Positions 45,379 to 60,426 of a stretch of DNA of 64,000 nucleotides are shown piece after piece. The position numbers were made by a program, and so were the translations under genes. The stretch's first letter is position 1; each line of letters starts with the position of its first letter. Location of the stretch: NCBI GenBank assembly GCA_000711775.1, contig ARYC01001250.1:1-64000 (forward strand). The letters are read 5' to 3'. The notes beneath the pieces were generated by a model that saw only the letters and a list, made by a program, of their open reading frames with translations, was not told where the DNA came from and did no database searches. This DNA is from Oxytricha trifallax. Lineage: Eukaryota > Ciliophora > Spirotrichea > Sporadotrichida > Oxytrichidae.

Positions 45379-48185
45379 TCAAAGAACAACAATCAATGGC
45401 ATATGTTTGGGTTTATTTATATTTGAGTACAAAGTTTGAGATGCATTTTGATTATTCAAGTTGTTATGATTGCTTTAATTTTGCATACCACTAATATGAG
45501 AATGCTGTATAGGTTCTGCTTTGATAGAATCTTTTCTTTCAATTTTTTCACAGTCAATTTCTCCAAAAGCAGCTTTAATTATTTGAAAAGTTAATTTTTT
45601 AGTATTAAATGGATTTCCTTAGCTTGAATTTTGATTTTATTAAGCAGTAATGCATGATGTATTTACGAGACAACACTAAGAGTTTATTATTGAAAAGTTA
45701 AAATTAATTTCTAATCTATTTTAACTTGACCCTTAATCTATATTCTGTTGTTCAATATTTGCTTCAAAAGCTTTTGAAATTAATTTGAAGTTGAGTCTAG
45801 ATATTTATTTATTCATCCCTTTACTCTCTAAATTCTCCATTCTAATTGAATTACTCGATTTATCTTAATTTAAAACGCTAACACTTTCTATTTTTGAATA
45901 GAAATTATGCATCTCACTTAAAACCTCCTTGAAATTCGTGCTTTTCTAAGAAGCTATAGATAGAACTAATGTGTCCTCCTTTATACTATAATTTTACTTT
46001 TCAATCAATGGGAGCAGATAGTCATAGTATAAACTCTTGTTCTCACATTAAAGCTAAACTATAAGTTGAGAAATCAAAATAGAAGCAATCAGAGCATCCG
46101 GATGTTGCGTGGTTGAAAATCCAAATTAAGCCTTTTCTAAGTCAACTTTTAGAAGTATTTTTTGAGTTTCTTATAATTTCTTAAATTCATTATATAGAAT
46201 CATTTTGATATTTCTAGATTCGCAATATTCTTGAAGTTTGCCTAAATCTGACTTATTTTAGTAAATTACGACATATTCAGTAATTGTATTTCCATTTTAA
46301 CTTTACAAGCTTTCTTAATGAGATATCATGAATTCCATAAGGATGATTGCTAGCTCAAAAGGTTTAAAGATGTGAAATTTCGATTTTCTTGTTGAGTTTA
46401 CAATTGTACTTTGATCTTTTAGATTATTTTACTCAAGTTTAAGTTGTGTATTACTGAGATTTTCAGTCAATATTATGCTTTCACCTATAGGATCTGTGCA
46501 TATAGAATAAGCTCCTGCGCCATTAGTATCAGCTTTTTCTAAGCACTATAATTAATACCTCAGTATCAATTTTTCTAAGGAAACGCTTGGTTTAATAACA
46601 GTGTCAAAATTATGACTCATATTTTGATGACTTTCATGCATAACGGGACTAGGGAAACCAAAGTTTGCTAAGATTTTCTTCATATAATCATATGCAGGTC
46701 CATGTAGACTAGAAAAGACTATCTTTTCACAAATCTTATTTGTCTTTCTCTAGTTGTAAAGATATTGCTCTTCGAGTTCTTAAATGTATGATTTCATTGT
46801 CACATCAGTAAAGTTATCAGGCTTGAATTTTACTTTCTTAGCTGTATAATCAAATAATGGGGATAGGTCGTTCAAGTATTTTTGAGTTATTATGTAGTCA
46901 TTTATTGTCCTCTCAATCTGATCTGAAGTGTCTTTGTCGATTAGACTACCTTCTTGATTAAATATCATTAATCCAGAGTATTTCTTTGGCATGTCTCTTC
47001 CTGTTACCATAATACCGAGAACACACTTAAATTTCTTAGAGAAATAAGAGACAAAGGGAGCTAAAGCATAACGATCTAAGCAGAAAACTCTTATTTGATA
47101 GGCTTTTAAGACTGCTGCAAGCATATTTGAAAGACCAAAAGATTCATATCTAGCATCAAAACCTATTACTACTCCCTAATTGGCAAGGTCATTTCTATCA
47201 TGTTTTTCAAACAAATATTCTGCAATACCATGACCTATCAGTTACATAGTGACATAGTTAATTCTATTGTATCCACCATAGTATTTTTTGCTTATTATTC
47301 CATCTTGTTTAAACTTTAAACGCTTACCAAATAATCTCTTGAGCTTATTTTTCTTATCATAAACAAGCAATTTCTCAATTTAATGCCTTGTCTCTTCATT
47401 GAAATCAACTAAGTTATAAAAAGAGGCCGCCATTTGTATTTCTCTGTAAATTTTCTCATCAGGTAACATCATTTGTTTCATAGACTCTTTTGTTATAAAT
47501 CGGTGATCAATAAAAGGCAAAGGACAGTTTATCATCATCGATTAACTCGTCTTAATTATAAAATTAGACTCACTCTTGCAAGAAATTAATAGCATGTTGA
47601 AGTTCTTAGATGTTAGCATATTGTTTCGCCAATTACCGTTTGGCATCTAAAATACTGATTTGTATCTTTTAGTCTGCTATTATAGGGTAGATGCAGAGGG
47701 CTACTTGGTTATTTTGTACAGTTCTTAGAGTTAGGATCCATTCGGAGTACTTGACCTTTGTAATTCAGGTAATTAAAAGATTTCACTTTGCTATAGTTGT
47801 AAGTTTAGTCTTGGAGAAATCAAGCAAGGACTGTTAAGTAGTTAAGGTCCTGAGGAGTTGGTATTGCTCATATAGTTACCATTTGTTCCTCCACTGTTGA
47901 GATGATTTAGTGAAAGTGGAGTTTTGACCATCGTAAGATGCTAAGATGGTTCGCTTATTATAGATTCTTCATCTTTAATCAAATGCTTGACATTAACACA
48001 AATGGCTTTAAATAGTGTTTGACCTTCATTAATGGCCTTATAAATAGCAGCATCTTCAGCTGATACCCCGTTACCATAGTTTGAATTACTCTCGACATTT
48101 GACCCTTAGTACATGTTGCCGTTTATTGTCATCACACTTGCTCCAATTTTAACATCAGTTGAGAAATTCTAAGAAAATTTTAAAT
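45379..48185 (-). CDS. Fusion of a cytidine-deaminase-like domain and a PGM2/phosphopentomutase-like domain, both lacking catalytic motifs
   Basis: The N-terminal part (48180-~47980) reads [20 protein letters not shown], then VSAEDAAIYKAINEGQTLFK. This aligns with cytidine deaminase (GAAL, GCNVEN, CAERTAI). However the zinc Cys of CAE is Ser, and the PCGxCRQ block is EPSQHLT; Glu is kept. A Ser/Asn/Gln-rich linker follows (~47950-47580). The C-terminal part is PGM2-like: DFNEETRHQIEKLLVYDKK, GGYNRINYVTMQLIGHGIAE, VVIGFDARYESFGLSNML, then GIMVTGRDMPKKYSGLMIF where active enzymes have TASHN(P/R), and KIVFSSLHGPAYDYMKKILA. The metal-binding DPDADR segment reads CTDPIGESI (~46510). It ends INKPKHMPLIVVL with TGA 45381-45379. 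The true N-terminus (about 40 residues of the deaminase) is not adjacent, so a first MDS is missing. The domain assignments are strong; loss of activity is inference. Confidence 0.75.
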
Positions 48186-50015
48186 ATCAAATGCAATTCA
48201 AGAAGATTACAAGAAGTCTTGAATTTATTAAATTAAGCTTAAAAAACTAATTAGCAACCTGACAAACTAATATTTTGATCATGATCTATCACGTCTTCTT
48301 TCTCTGTACTTCTCTTCATCTCTAGAATAAGATTTATGATCCTTTTTATCTTTCTTATCTCTTTTATTTCTACTATCAGATCGAGATCTTTTTCTGTCTT
48401 TATAACCTGCTCTGTCTCTTTCTCTGTGTTTATCATAATCTCTATCTCTACTCCTTCTTCGATCCCGATCTTTACCCCTATCATTTTCCTTCTTTCTATC
48501 ATAATCTTTATCATTTCTCCTGTGATCTCTTGATCTACTTCCACTTAACTCATCTTTTCTACCTTCTCTATCTTTGTTCTTGTAGTTTGAGAATAAGTTA
48601 TAGACCTATCTCTCTTTCTCCTTCCTGGCCTGCTCCTACTCCAAAATCTAATCAGCTGCGGTTTTAAGCATTTTTCTTCTGTACTAGTTCCATTCCTTGG
48701 CAACTGATTGGGAGAAGTCTATGTGAATTCTACGTTCATCAATCGCCACACCTTCCATTCTTGAGTAAGCTTCAATGCAAGATTCCTCATTCTCAAACTC
48801 GATGAAGGCATACTACAGAGAGTCACCTGTCTTCCAATCTCTGACAATCTCACAGCATTTTATAGGACCAAATCTTGAAAAGATAAGTCTTAAGTCTCCA
48901 TCTTCATTATTTACCATAAATGTTAATGCAATTTTAAGAATGTAATATTAGTCAAAATGCTTAAAATTTGAACTTAATATCAATCTTATGTTACAGGATT
49001 GAGCTTACACACAAACAAAACATTCTTGGGTGGCTCAATATCAGCATCAGGCAAGTCTTCTACGATTTCCAGAACAGCAGCACGAGTCTTAGTCTAATGT
49101 TCCTTAATTTCCTGTTAAATTTGATCTTCAGTTTTTCCTTCCATCAAAGCATTGATATCAACATCGTCCTCCAAGCATTCATCTAAATCCTCATCAACGT
49201 AGAAATCTCCACCCTATTCATTTGAGGTTTTTTGTTTTCTAACAACAATGGGTGAAGGTGATCTTGAGGGCACTTTTAGACCTGGTAGGTCTTGATCTTC
49301 AAAGGGGTCTTCTATTATCATAGTATGCTTTATTCTTATATTTTAGTATGGTCTACCTTGATTGTCGCTATAAGCATTAATATTATATAAATATATATGT
49401 AAATCCAAGCATGAATCTTTTAATATTCTATGAGTTATATAGAAATTGTAAATGAATTTATATGCATTATTGATCTTGTCCAAATTCTCTAATCCTTCAA
49501 CCACCTGACCAAATATAGTATGCTTATTATTCAAATGCTGAATTTCATTATCAGAGAGTGTGATGAAGAAAGCGGATCCATTCATGTTCGGCCCTTTGTT
49601 AGCCATAGCCACAAGACCTTTTCTATTAAATTTCTGAGGAACTCCACTTGATGAAGAGGATTTTGCTTTTATTTCATCTGGAAAGTACATTTTAGAGGGA
49701 TCATTTGATATTACTCCCCATATTGAGCTACCACTTGTTTAGCTATTATTCATAATATTGATAAAATAAATTTAAGATTTGTCCTATATTATCTAAACAA
49801 ACCCTGCCATATATTAATCTAAATATAATTAATACATTATTATTCATGGGATTACCAGTTTAAACCAAATAATCCTTTTGTACCTCATAGAACAAGCAAT
49901 TATTGTAGTATTTTATTTTGCACAATTTTAGGAAATTTGTTGTAGTTTTTGGACATTAATCAGTGAAGAGATCAATTACCAAATCCCCGACTGAAGTTTC
50001 CAAAAGCACTGACAT
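48155..50015 (-). CDS. PPIL4: PPIL4-type cyclophilin with RRM, IES-interrupted
   Basis: Nuclear cyclophilin with an RNA-recognition motif, a spliceosome-associated family. The ATG at 50015 begins [20 protein letters not shown] (MDS1, 50015-49838). A 10-bp pointer ATGAATAATA (reverse strand; plus-strand TATTATTCAT at 49744-49753 and 49838-49847) joins it to [20 protein letters not shown]. Next are [20 protein letters not shown] and [20 protein letters not shown], then a second IES (~49375-49465, pointer TAATGC) and [17 protein letters not shown]. The RRM is at 49010-48730 ([20 protein letters not shown], then [20 protein letters not shown]). The tail is R/D/K/S-rich (SR-like, 48640-48262). The frame continues to TGA 48157-48155, overlapping the 5' end of the neighbouring fusion gene; the real end of the last MDS is probably nearer 48250. 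Confidence 0.93.
49744..49837 (-). other. IES with 10-bp pointer in PPIL4
   Basis: Plus-strand TATTATTCAT occurs at 49744-49753 and 49838-49847. Removal of one copy with the intervening AT-rich DNA gives [18 protein letters not shown] in frame. Confidence 0.88.
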
Positions 50016-50214
50016 TTTATTAGTAAAATTATAATGTTTTACTAATTTATCAAGTTAAAAGTATGATTTAAGAATTACAAGAAAATTTTATTTATTTAGT
50101 TTTAATAAATTTGGGAATACTTATACTTATATTGTGGAATATGGTTTTGATTAATATAATTTGCCCCTTCTTTTTATCATAAATTTAGTTAATAAAATTT
50201 TTAAAAATACAAAA

Positions 50215-51981
<1,767 letters not shown>

Positions 51982-52297
51982 AAAATAAAGAGTGAGTTAG
52001 ATGTGTTGAGTTGGTTTTATTTAGATATTATATATTTGGGAAGTTAATAAGTTAACGATTATTTTATTTAAGATTTATCTAGGAAGATAATTTAGCCAAG
52101 TATAAATTTATATTTTAGAAAATGACTATTATTCACGCTAATAATTTAGAATTAATGTTAAAATTACAGCTAAAAAAACTAACCATCTTATGGTAAATAC
52201 ATGTTAGCAAGTATAAAACTTTATTAAAGGCATTATCCCTTAGATTAACTCAATTATAATTTACTAGATTCTTTTTTTAACATAAATAAATGCCTAT

Positions 52298-55160
52298 TCA
52301 CTCATAAGAATTGAAATTATCATCATCCAGCATGTCCTGGTTGATCTTACTAATATCACCCAATCCATTACTATTGTCAGTGAATATCTTATCGAACTCT
52401 TTGTCAATTACTTGGTTGCTCTACTCTATGTAACTCTGGTTCTAGGCTTGAAATCTCGCCAGGAGTTCATCAGTTTCTTTGTCAAGGTCTCTGATTGGGA
52501 GTTATTGCCTTGCTTATTTTAACTAGTTTAGATTACAAAAAAAAAAGATAATACTGAAAAATGGATTAAATAGTCCTTAAAATCTTAAATATAGCAAAGA
52601 GATATATACATGAATACAAATATGAATTTTACTTAAAGTTATCTCATTCTATAAATAAAATTAGTTTAGATCTTCTTGGAATTAATCCAAGTAACTTTTC
52701 TATTAAGAAGATTAAGATTTATAAGGAGGGGTAGTGAGTAATTTATCTCTATTATTTGCAGTGTTTTAATTATCTTTATTGATTTATTATTACTACTGCA
52801 ATGAGTTTAAGACATAAGCATCAGTAGTGATTTGATCTTATTACAGATCTATATTAGAAGTGTCTAAAGTGTCTAATATTTGCTATTGCTTTTAATCAGA
52901 ATTCAGCTTATTATCTTGAAAAAGACTATTAAGCTGTATTTTACCATTTTATGGACTCATTTTAAATGTAAAACTAATTGATACTTTGGTAATATAAAAA
53001 TAATATTTATTATATATAAGACCTCTCCTGGTAGTTTCAGGTATTTTTGCTAATTTTTTTGAGGTGGGATCTATAGATTTGCTTCTATTCTAAACAGATT
53101 TCATTCCACTATTATACTACTGATTCCCTTACCCTTTTACATTAACCACACTATAATTATTCAAGTTTCTATTTGAGATATTTCCATTATTGCCTGTTAT
53201 ATCTGACTTCAAAATAGATGTGTTTGTTTAGAGTACACCATTTCCATAGTCGTTTGAGTTTACATCGATAGATAAATGGTTCAGCCTTATTGGGTTTGAT
53301 CTGCCGCCTTGAAATCCAGGTTTTAGGGGCTAAAATTATTTATATTAACAAAATAGTTTTATGCTTACTAACTTGGAATATTTCCCACTGATTTCTCTCA
53401 TCTTGTTAAAACTAATAAAAACTAATTTGACTCTAATTGTATATCATAGCATTTGACAATCAATATGATAATTAATAATTTTTTAGTTTATACTGCTCAG
53501 CCATTTTATTATTTGGATTTTACAAAGGTTTTGGTTGCATCATACCTTCAATCTCAATATAAGCCTGTGAGCTGATACTATTCAAATTATTCTTAACGAT
53601 ATCCTTCAGTTTCAATTGATAGAGCTTAATTTCCTATATAAATATAAATTAGTCACCCCGAAACACCCTTACCTTATCTTATTCAGCAATTTTATTGTTG
53701 AGCATTTCAATTTTCTATTAATATTTAACACTGCGCTTTTCCAATTTAGTTTTGAGATATTGAGTTTTCTTAAACATTACTTCCCTTGCTCGATTGAGTA
53801 TTCCATTAACCCTTTATAGCTCCTCTAATTACGCATTGTCTGAATATGCTACTACCCCTCCGTTATTGCTTTAGTTATCAAGTTACTATTGCTTAGTATT
53901 TTTAGTGTTTTCAGATTGGAGTATATTAGAGATGTTGTTGATAATTTGAGAAGGCTCAGTGTTTTGTGTGTCATTATTGAGTATAACTGATTGTTCTTTG
54001 CCACTTGAGAACTATTACTAAAAAGACTTAATTTTGGCTTTGGATTCACGATTTTGTTCTTCAAGCTTAATTAAGTAATCTTAGAGCTGCATAACTTAAT
54101 ATTAATTTAAGTCATTTTAATCATAAATATTTTTACTTTTCTTTAAATTATTCATATAAGCATAGCATTCTTATCATCTCTTCGCATTTTCTCCTCTGAC
54201 TATTTATGCTTTTCCTTGAGTTAGCGTATTTCTTCCATTAAATGTTTTACTTTATTGGGAAATTCTCCTTCGTTAACCATTCTTTCGAGAGCTTTGCCTT
54301 AATCCATTTGAATTCTCTGCATCGATTTTACTTCCCTTAGTAATTCCTTTATAATTTTCTTTTTTAATTCAACTAATAATTGAAATTGTAAAATCATTAT
54401 ATAAATATAGTCTTGAATTTATTAATGTAAAATTCCTGATTCTTTTTGTCAGCTTCCTTGAGTTTATCTTCCAATTCTAGAACTCTCCCAAATCCCTCCT
54501 TATGATCAAGTTTTTACTTCAATTGATCATTTTGTTTCTTCAAAGTGTTTATTATTTAAGAGTAATGCGAGATTTCTTTATCTTTAAGTTTTATGTGATT
54601 TTATAGTGCTTCTCTTTAATTAGAGGGCTGCTGAGAATTTTGGCTTTAATTTATGGAATTTGGCAGGTTAGAGTTTAGATTTTAAATATAATATAATTTG
54701 AAATTTGATAAACCAATAGGTACTTATGCAGAATATTATTGTAATATACTTATGTAAAATAATTTGTATAGATTTCCATTTGATTACTGTAACTACAATT
54801 AAAGCTATCTTTAATTTCCGAGGGAAATATCAAGTGCTTGTGATAATTTTTGTATTTTCTCTTTTAGCATAGAATTCATCTCTCTAAGTTTTTAGTTCTA
54901 AGTTTCTTTTTCTAATAAGATCTAATTAATAGAAGAATGAATATTACTTTTATTAATTAATCAGACTATATTTATTGGGATTACAGTTAAATATCATTAT
55001 AAAACAAAGAACTGTAGCCACCAATTTTAGAGTTAGAGTTTATCTATGGACTTGATCTTTCATAATCGATGTTAGTTTTTATGTTATTTTGTTTCATGCT
55101 TTTTGCAATTAATTAAGGGGAATTCGATAACTGCTGTTGTGAGGGACTCATTTTCATCAT
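52298..55160 (-). CDS. Coiled-coil protein of unknown function, IES-interrupted
   Basis: The ATG at 55160 begins MMKMSPSQQQLSNSPQLIAK. Pieces along the minus strand to 52300 are rich in K, E, Q, L and N and predicted coiled coil by eye, notably 54920-54780, 54640-54420, 54380-54180 and 54090-53500. The last piece is LPIRDLDKETDELLARFQAQ followed by NQDMLDDDNFNSYE and TGA 52300-52298. The middle pieces (53350-52730) are Ser/Asn-rich. AT-rich gaps with IES character occur around 52540-52700, 52990-53030, 53390-53500 and 54660-54780. I recognise no family. A structural or cytoskeletal role would be a guess. Confidence 0.6.
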
Positions 55161-55299
55161 ATCTACACACATAAATAAATTAGGATTTTGATAACGCAAT
55201 CAGCAAAGAATGGATAGAAATCAATCATAAAAATATATTTGCGCTTATGAAAAATATGAAAGCACTTTTAAGTTACCTTAAACTTCTGAAAATACCTTA

Positions 55300-58200
55300 G
55301 GCATGGATTAGAGATCAGCACTAGCTCCTGAATTTCCCCCCTCCGTTTTGACTTGAGAGCGATCCAGGTATTTTTATTATTCTTGCGAGGATTATTATGA
55401 CATTACAAATTAAATTATAAATTATTATTCCTTATAATTCATTAATTATAACAAATATACCTAATATTTAATTTAAATCTTAAATAAGATATCTTAATAC
55501 AATTGAAACTTTTCTTAAAGAATAATAATAATAATATAATGAAATAAAAAAATAATTATAAATGAATTTTAACAAAATAAAACTCTTACTTTATAAAAAA
55601 TTCATATGATTTTATATATTAAATCTCTCACCTCCTCTCTCTCTAGGGGAACTGGGAATTTGATGATGAATTGGCATCATTTTCATTAAATCTAAAATAG
55701 CTCTCTGAGTATGGATCATCCTTAATAACAAGTGAGTTCGATCTTAAAGATTGAGACAAGGATTCTCTGAGTGATTTAGTCATACTTCTCCTGCTCTCAC
55801 TCCAGATAAACTCTAAAAAAATTATATGAATCACAAAATATAAAAGGTAATGATTATCAAAAATACTTTCTCTTGTATTATATATGGTTAAGTTATTGAA
55901 GTTTACTACCATCTGAGAACTATTCTCCATTATCTTTAGTATCAAAGTTCTCTTTAGTCAATTATAAGATATGGTTTAAAGCTATCTCAAGTGTGGTCAT
56001 GCAGTAACCTAATTTAGTGTTTTTGATTGTGGAAGTGGAAAATTCACCCATAAATTTAATTTAAGCAAAGAGATCGTGGACGTTTGTTCTAGCTTTTATT
56101 GTTATGAAAATGTAGATCATGAGAAAATACTCAATATATAAGTAATTTCTTTAGGATATATTAAAAATTTATATGAGCATAGAATCACCATTAATAGTAA
56201 GTTTTTCCTTGTCGACATTTATGCCTTTCCAAAATTTATTGATAGATTCAACAATTGTAGATGATACTGTAGCCAAGCATCTTAATTTATCAATTGGATT
56301 GAGGTATTCAGGAATCATTTTAAGTTACTAAACTGCTTAAATATAAGGTTTTTGTTTGAGTTTTAGTTCAATATCGGCCTTTAAATTCATCATTTTTTAC
56401 AATTTAACCGTCTTTCTCTCTTCATGAGTCAAATTTTTGTATTTAAAGTCGAAATCTTAACTGTCATCGCTATCAACTTCAAACTCATTTGGATTGCTCA
56501 AGTTATTGCTGTCTCTTGGAGATTGTAATTATTTCTAGAAGATCATGCTATTCCCAGCTGAATTATCGAGATTGGAGTTTCTGTAGTCAAGCCTAACAGA
56601 CCTCATTCTTTCTCTTTAAAGTAACAGTTCCTCATCTGTGGGGTGCATCAGGTACTCTCTGTCTTCGTCTTCACTGCTGTCGTTTGACGATCCCTCATCA
56701 TTCTCTTCTGCTATGGCATTTTAAACTTCGTACGGGTGATTATTGCTTGATTGGTTGTTATGAGAAGCTAGACTGCTATAGTTTGGCTTGAAATGAGTTA
56801 GTGTGACTGAACTATTTTGCTGTTACATGTTCTCCTTTGATTCTTCGTTGGAATCCCCTTCAAAATCTTTCTCTTCTTCGTTTGAGCCACTGCTTCCTCC
56901 CACATCACCGTCAAAGTTAGCTGTGATTCTCTTACTTTATTACTACAACGTTTATATGTCCTAGAGCTATTTTTGATAGATATCAAGAATTCTACTATGC
57001 TTATCAAGGCAGAAATAGTTTTCTAAGCCAATTTGTGAACATTTCACTCTTTGGAGTTCGTTGATTTTCATTATAAGGGTTCTTTCGTCGTCCATTGTGC
57101 AAATTCTGCAGAGAGTTACAATTAAGCTGGATAGTTTATCATTGAAGAGGATTCTTATGGAATTTATAAATGATATATAAACTATAAAAAAAACATAGTA
57201 TTCTTGTGAGGATCTCAACAAGATCTTCCTTCATTTTCTCTAACACTTCTGACTTAAGTACTGGAATATAGAATCTAATGCAAATAGCATACATAAGTTA
57301 AGAAAAGTATATTAAGAATAAGTATACTTATTGAGGCAAAATAAAATTTAAAGTGATAAGAACTGTCTTACTTCCATAAGAGCACCTTAAGCAGTTTTAT
57401 ATCTGACTTGCTCATCAAATTTGAATTAAGCAATTTGTTTGGCGAACGATGCTCTTTTCAATGAACTTCTTGGTGAGCTATTGATAGTATGATCCTCCAC
57501 CTGATTTCCAATAAATTCCAAGTACTCCATCTCATCTGGATCTATCAAGTTCATGTCCTCATCGTAGTTTTCAAAGTAGTCCTCGTTGTTATCTGGATGA
57601 TTGTAAGATTGTTCTAAGTGAACTCTTTGAGTCTCATTCACATATTTTGCGTCATACTTGCCAGGATGGAGCTCTTTCACTAAGTAGTAGTCACCAGTCT
57701 TTTCATCTTGGAGTATCTGCCAGGTGTAGTGCTTCACGAAAAAGAACCCAAATCTTTTCATTACTATGTTCAGGGGATGGTCTATATTCATTAACTGCAG
57801 TTTAAGAACTTAAATATCTTTTTAAAAGGACTTGAAACATGAAGTATGTTTATAATTGAATTTTCTATGAATAACTTCAAATAACAGCCTTGTTTGTTTA
57901 TCCATTGATTCAAGAGTCTCGAATTCTTTTGAAGGATCCTCTATGTCATAAATAAATCGATGTATATTTTCTTCTTCTTTTGTTTGAAATTCTCTACCAG
58001 CCAGGAAGTCCTGAAATTAGAAATTATCTGTAAAAGTTGCATGAGGATTGCGATTTTATTCCATAAAGTGCTCAAGTGATTTTCTGGAAAGATTTTACTG
58101 TGCTTATGGATCGTAATTTTAGTCTAAGCTGAGTGTCTTTTTATGTAGGATCATAAATTAATTATTAATTTAAATAATTAAAAAATAAGTTTTACATAGG

Positions 58201-60140
58201 ATGCCAGATCTTAAAGTCGCCTAATCTTATGGCAGGGTTCCTTATTCTTTATTTTTTAAAAATCAAAAATTAAATACAATTAAGCAACTTAAAAAAAAGT
58301 TACATTATTTGAACTTCCTTGTGAGCTTTGAAATGAGGTTTTCATACTTCCCATATGATCCCTGAATGATTAATCGGTAAGCTTCCTGGTCATAAGCGCA
58401 TGTCTCTGCATCAGAGGTTAAGCACCCATTTGAGATTTCGTATAGTTCAAGAAATATATATTAGATCTATAATTCGAAATTAAGTTTTATAAGCAATTAT
58501 ATACCTGAACTTTAATTTAAATTAAAGTTGAATGACTAAAAATGATTGATTGGAATTCTAATTGAGAATTATGTTGCGCGTTTAAATTTACTATAAAAAA
58601 ACTTTGTATCTTAGAAACAATGCTCATTACTGTGAATATATCTGTAGAGTTAGTCAGCCCATATAAGCCCCTCTAGATTCATTAGATTATTCAAAAGATA
58701 TACTGACCAAATCTATAATAAAGAACATTTTATATAAAGAACGTCACAGATTTATTTAATTATTTACCTCATTTTTATCTTGTTGTTTTGAGTAGTTAGC
58801 TGGGTAATTCACAACTTTATTCTTTTTTTGTGGTGATTTGGATCTTGTATGTGGGCTAACTACATTTTTAGATCTTCTAATGTTTATATTAAATTGCATA
58901 ATAAATTTATTGAAATTAAAGAGCTTATTACCAGTAATATATAGTAATCTCCTACTTTGCTTTCTCTTTCACTCAGATTCCTTCTTAAGTGAAGTTTTAC
59001 TGATGGATTGCTGCTTATAAACAGCTTGCCCACTTCCTGATTTCCTGCTGCCAAAGCCTAGAATGTTCCAAAAACAACACCCCTGACTTGACTCCCCATA
59101 GTTATACTCTAGTACATCGTCCCTTGATTATTTGTTGAGCGTTGATCTCATTTGTTTATCTGGGCTGTTCGCTTGGTCTGTTACACTTATGCTCTAGTTG
59201 TAGAAAAAAGTTAAATAAAAATTATAATTGGCATTAATATGTTGTTCTGAGTCTATAAATGTGGAAATTGGCTCTCATAAAAGAACTTTGATTATCGGTA
59301 TTTTAAATCCTGAACCAGTGCATTTTTCTTTTTTCTTGATGAATCAACCACAGATTTCTCCATGTCGCTTTTCTTCCTCAAATTATAAATAATATGCGTC
59401 AATTGTGCCAAAATAACTTGATATAATTTAATGAGAAATTATTTGAGTATGACCTAGAGTTTGATCTGTGAATAAAGCCATTAGTGTTGCTAAGCTGAGA
59501 GGAATATATACCACTCTAATTCATAATAACGCTACTAGATTGAGATAGATTAGATTTAGTGTGCTAATGAAGACCAAGGCCAATTCGCTAATTGGGTTCG
59601 GTATTCTACTAGTTTATCAATAAACTTCCATTATTGCTTGAACCTCCAAATATCATGCTGTTGTTATTACTCCCCACATTTAATACATTATTCCCATGAT
59701 TAATGTCAATAATATCATTTATTAGCAAATAAAACAGTTTAAAAAATATAGCCCTTTTTATGAGAATAATGATAATTATTATAAATATATGATTATCGCT
59801 TATGTATTAATTAAAACCAGCACTCCCACCATTATTAATAACTTACTGTTATTGTTAGATCAATGATGAATTCGAATCATTCAACAATACCCTCACTGAA
59901 TTTTAGTGAGTCATTATAATGTTTTATTGCATATAATTTTGAGATATTTGCTTGCTAATGTCTTATTCAATAACCTTAGATTTAGATTTTGGGGTTTATT
60001 AATGTAATATACAAATTTAAATCAAATTATTTTTGTTTTTAAAGTTTTTTGACTTTCGCATTTCAAATAATTTGTTTTTAACTCTTTTTTTTTAATTTTT
60101 ATCTGGATGCCGACGTATTGGGATCTTTTTTATTAGACAT
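55300..60140 (-). CDS. VPS9-domain protein (putative Rab5-type GEF) with long disordered N-terminus
   Basis: The ATG at 60140 begins MSNKKDPNTSASRQKLKKKE. The N-terminal third (60140-58770) is S/N/Q-rich and disordered (GSNNNSMIFGGSSNNGSLL; CCFWNILGFGSRKSGSGQAV). The middle pieces include GCLTSDAETCAYDQEAYRLI (~58420), NLSRKSLEHFMEQNRNPHAT (~58100), IVMKRFGFFFVKHYTWQILQ (~57780-57720) and an acidic linker (56900-56480). The C-terminal third carries a VPS9 domain: LNPIDKLRCLATVSSTIVES (~56320-56260), then IFITIKARTNVHDLFAQIKF and KLGYCMTTLEIALNHIL (~56130-55965). These are the family's KL...C, the hydrophobic strand and the GYxLTTLE blocks; VPS9 domains activate Rab5-family GTPases on endosomes. 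The tail (55950-55300) is Ser-rich. Whether the disordered N-terminal pieces belong to the same gene is inferred from strand and continuity. Confidence 0.7.
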
Positions 60141-60426
60141 CATAAATTGATAAACTTATATATTTGATTAAATTTTATATATTTTTTCAGATAATTATTT
60201 AATAAAATTATTGCAAATATCTTATATCGATCATATATCTTTATATTCATCATAATAGAGCAATTAAATTATATTGACCATAAATTGTGAAAATATTGAA
60301 AATAATCTTATTAATACCACATACATATAGAAAGTAGTGAATACTTAATTGCAAGTTATTTACATTATAAACATTGATTTAATCGATCAGTAAATAATAA
60401 ATTGGAATATAAAATAATAATTGCAA
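60141..60426. other. Divergent intergenic spacer
   Basis: AT-rich, 286 bp between divergent start codons; nothing recognised. Confidence 0.6.

Noticed and set aside
48336..48533. Plus-strand open frame rich in Ile/Ser opposite the PPIL4 tail
   Set aside because: It is the complement of the Arg/Asp/Lys-rich SR-like tail of PPIL4, which has conserved context on the minus strand.
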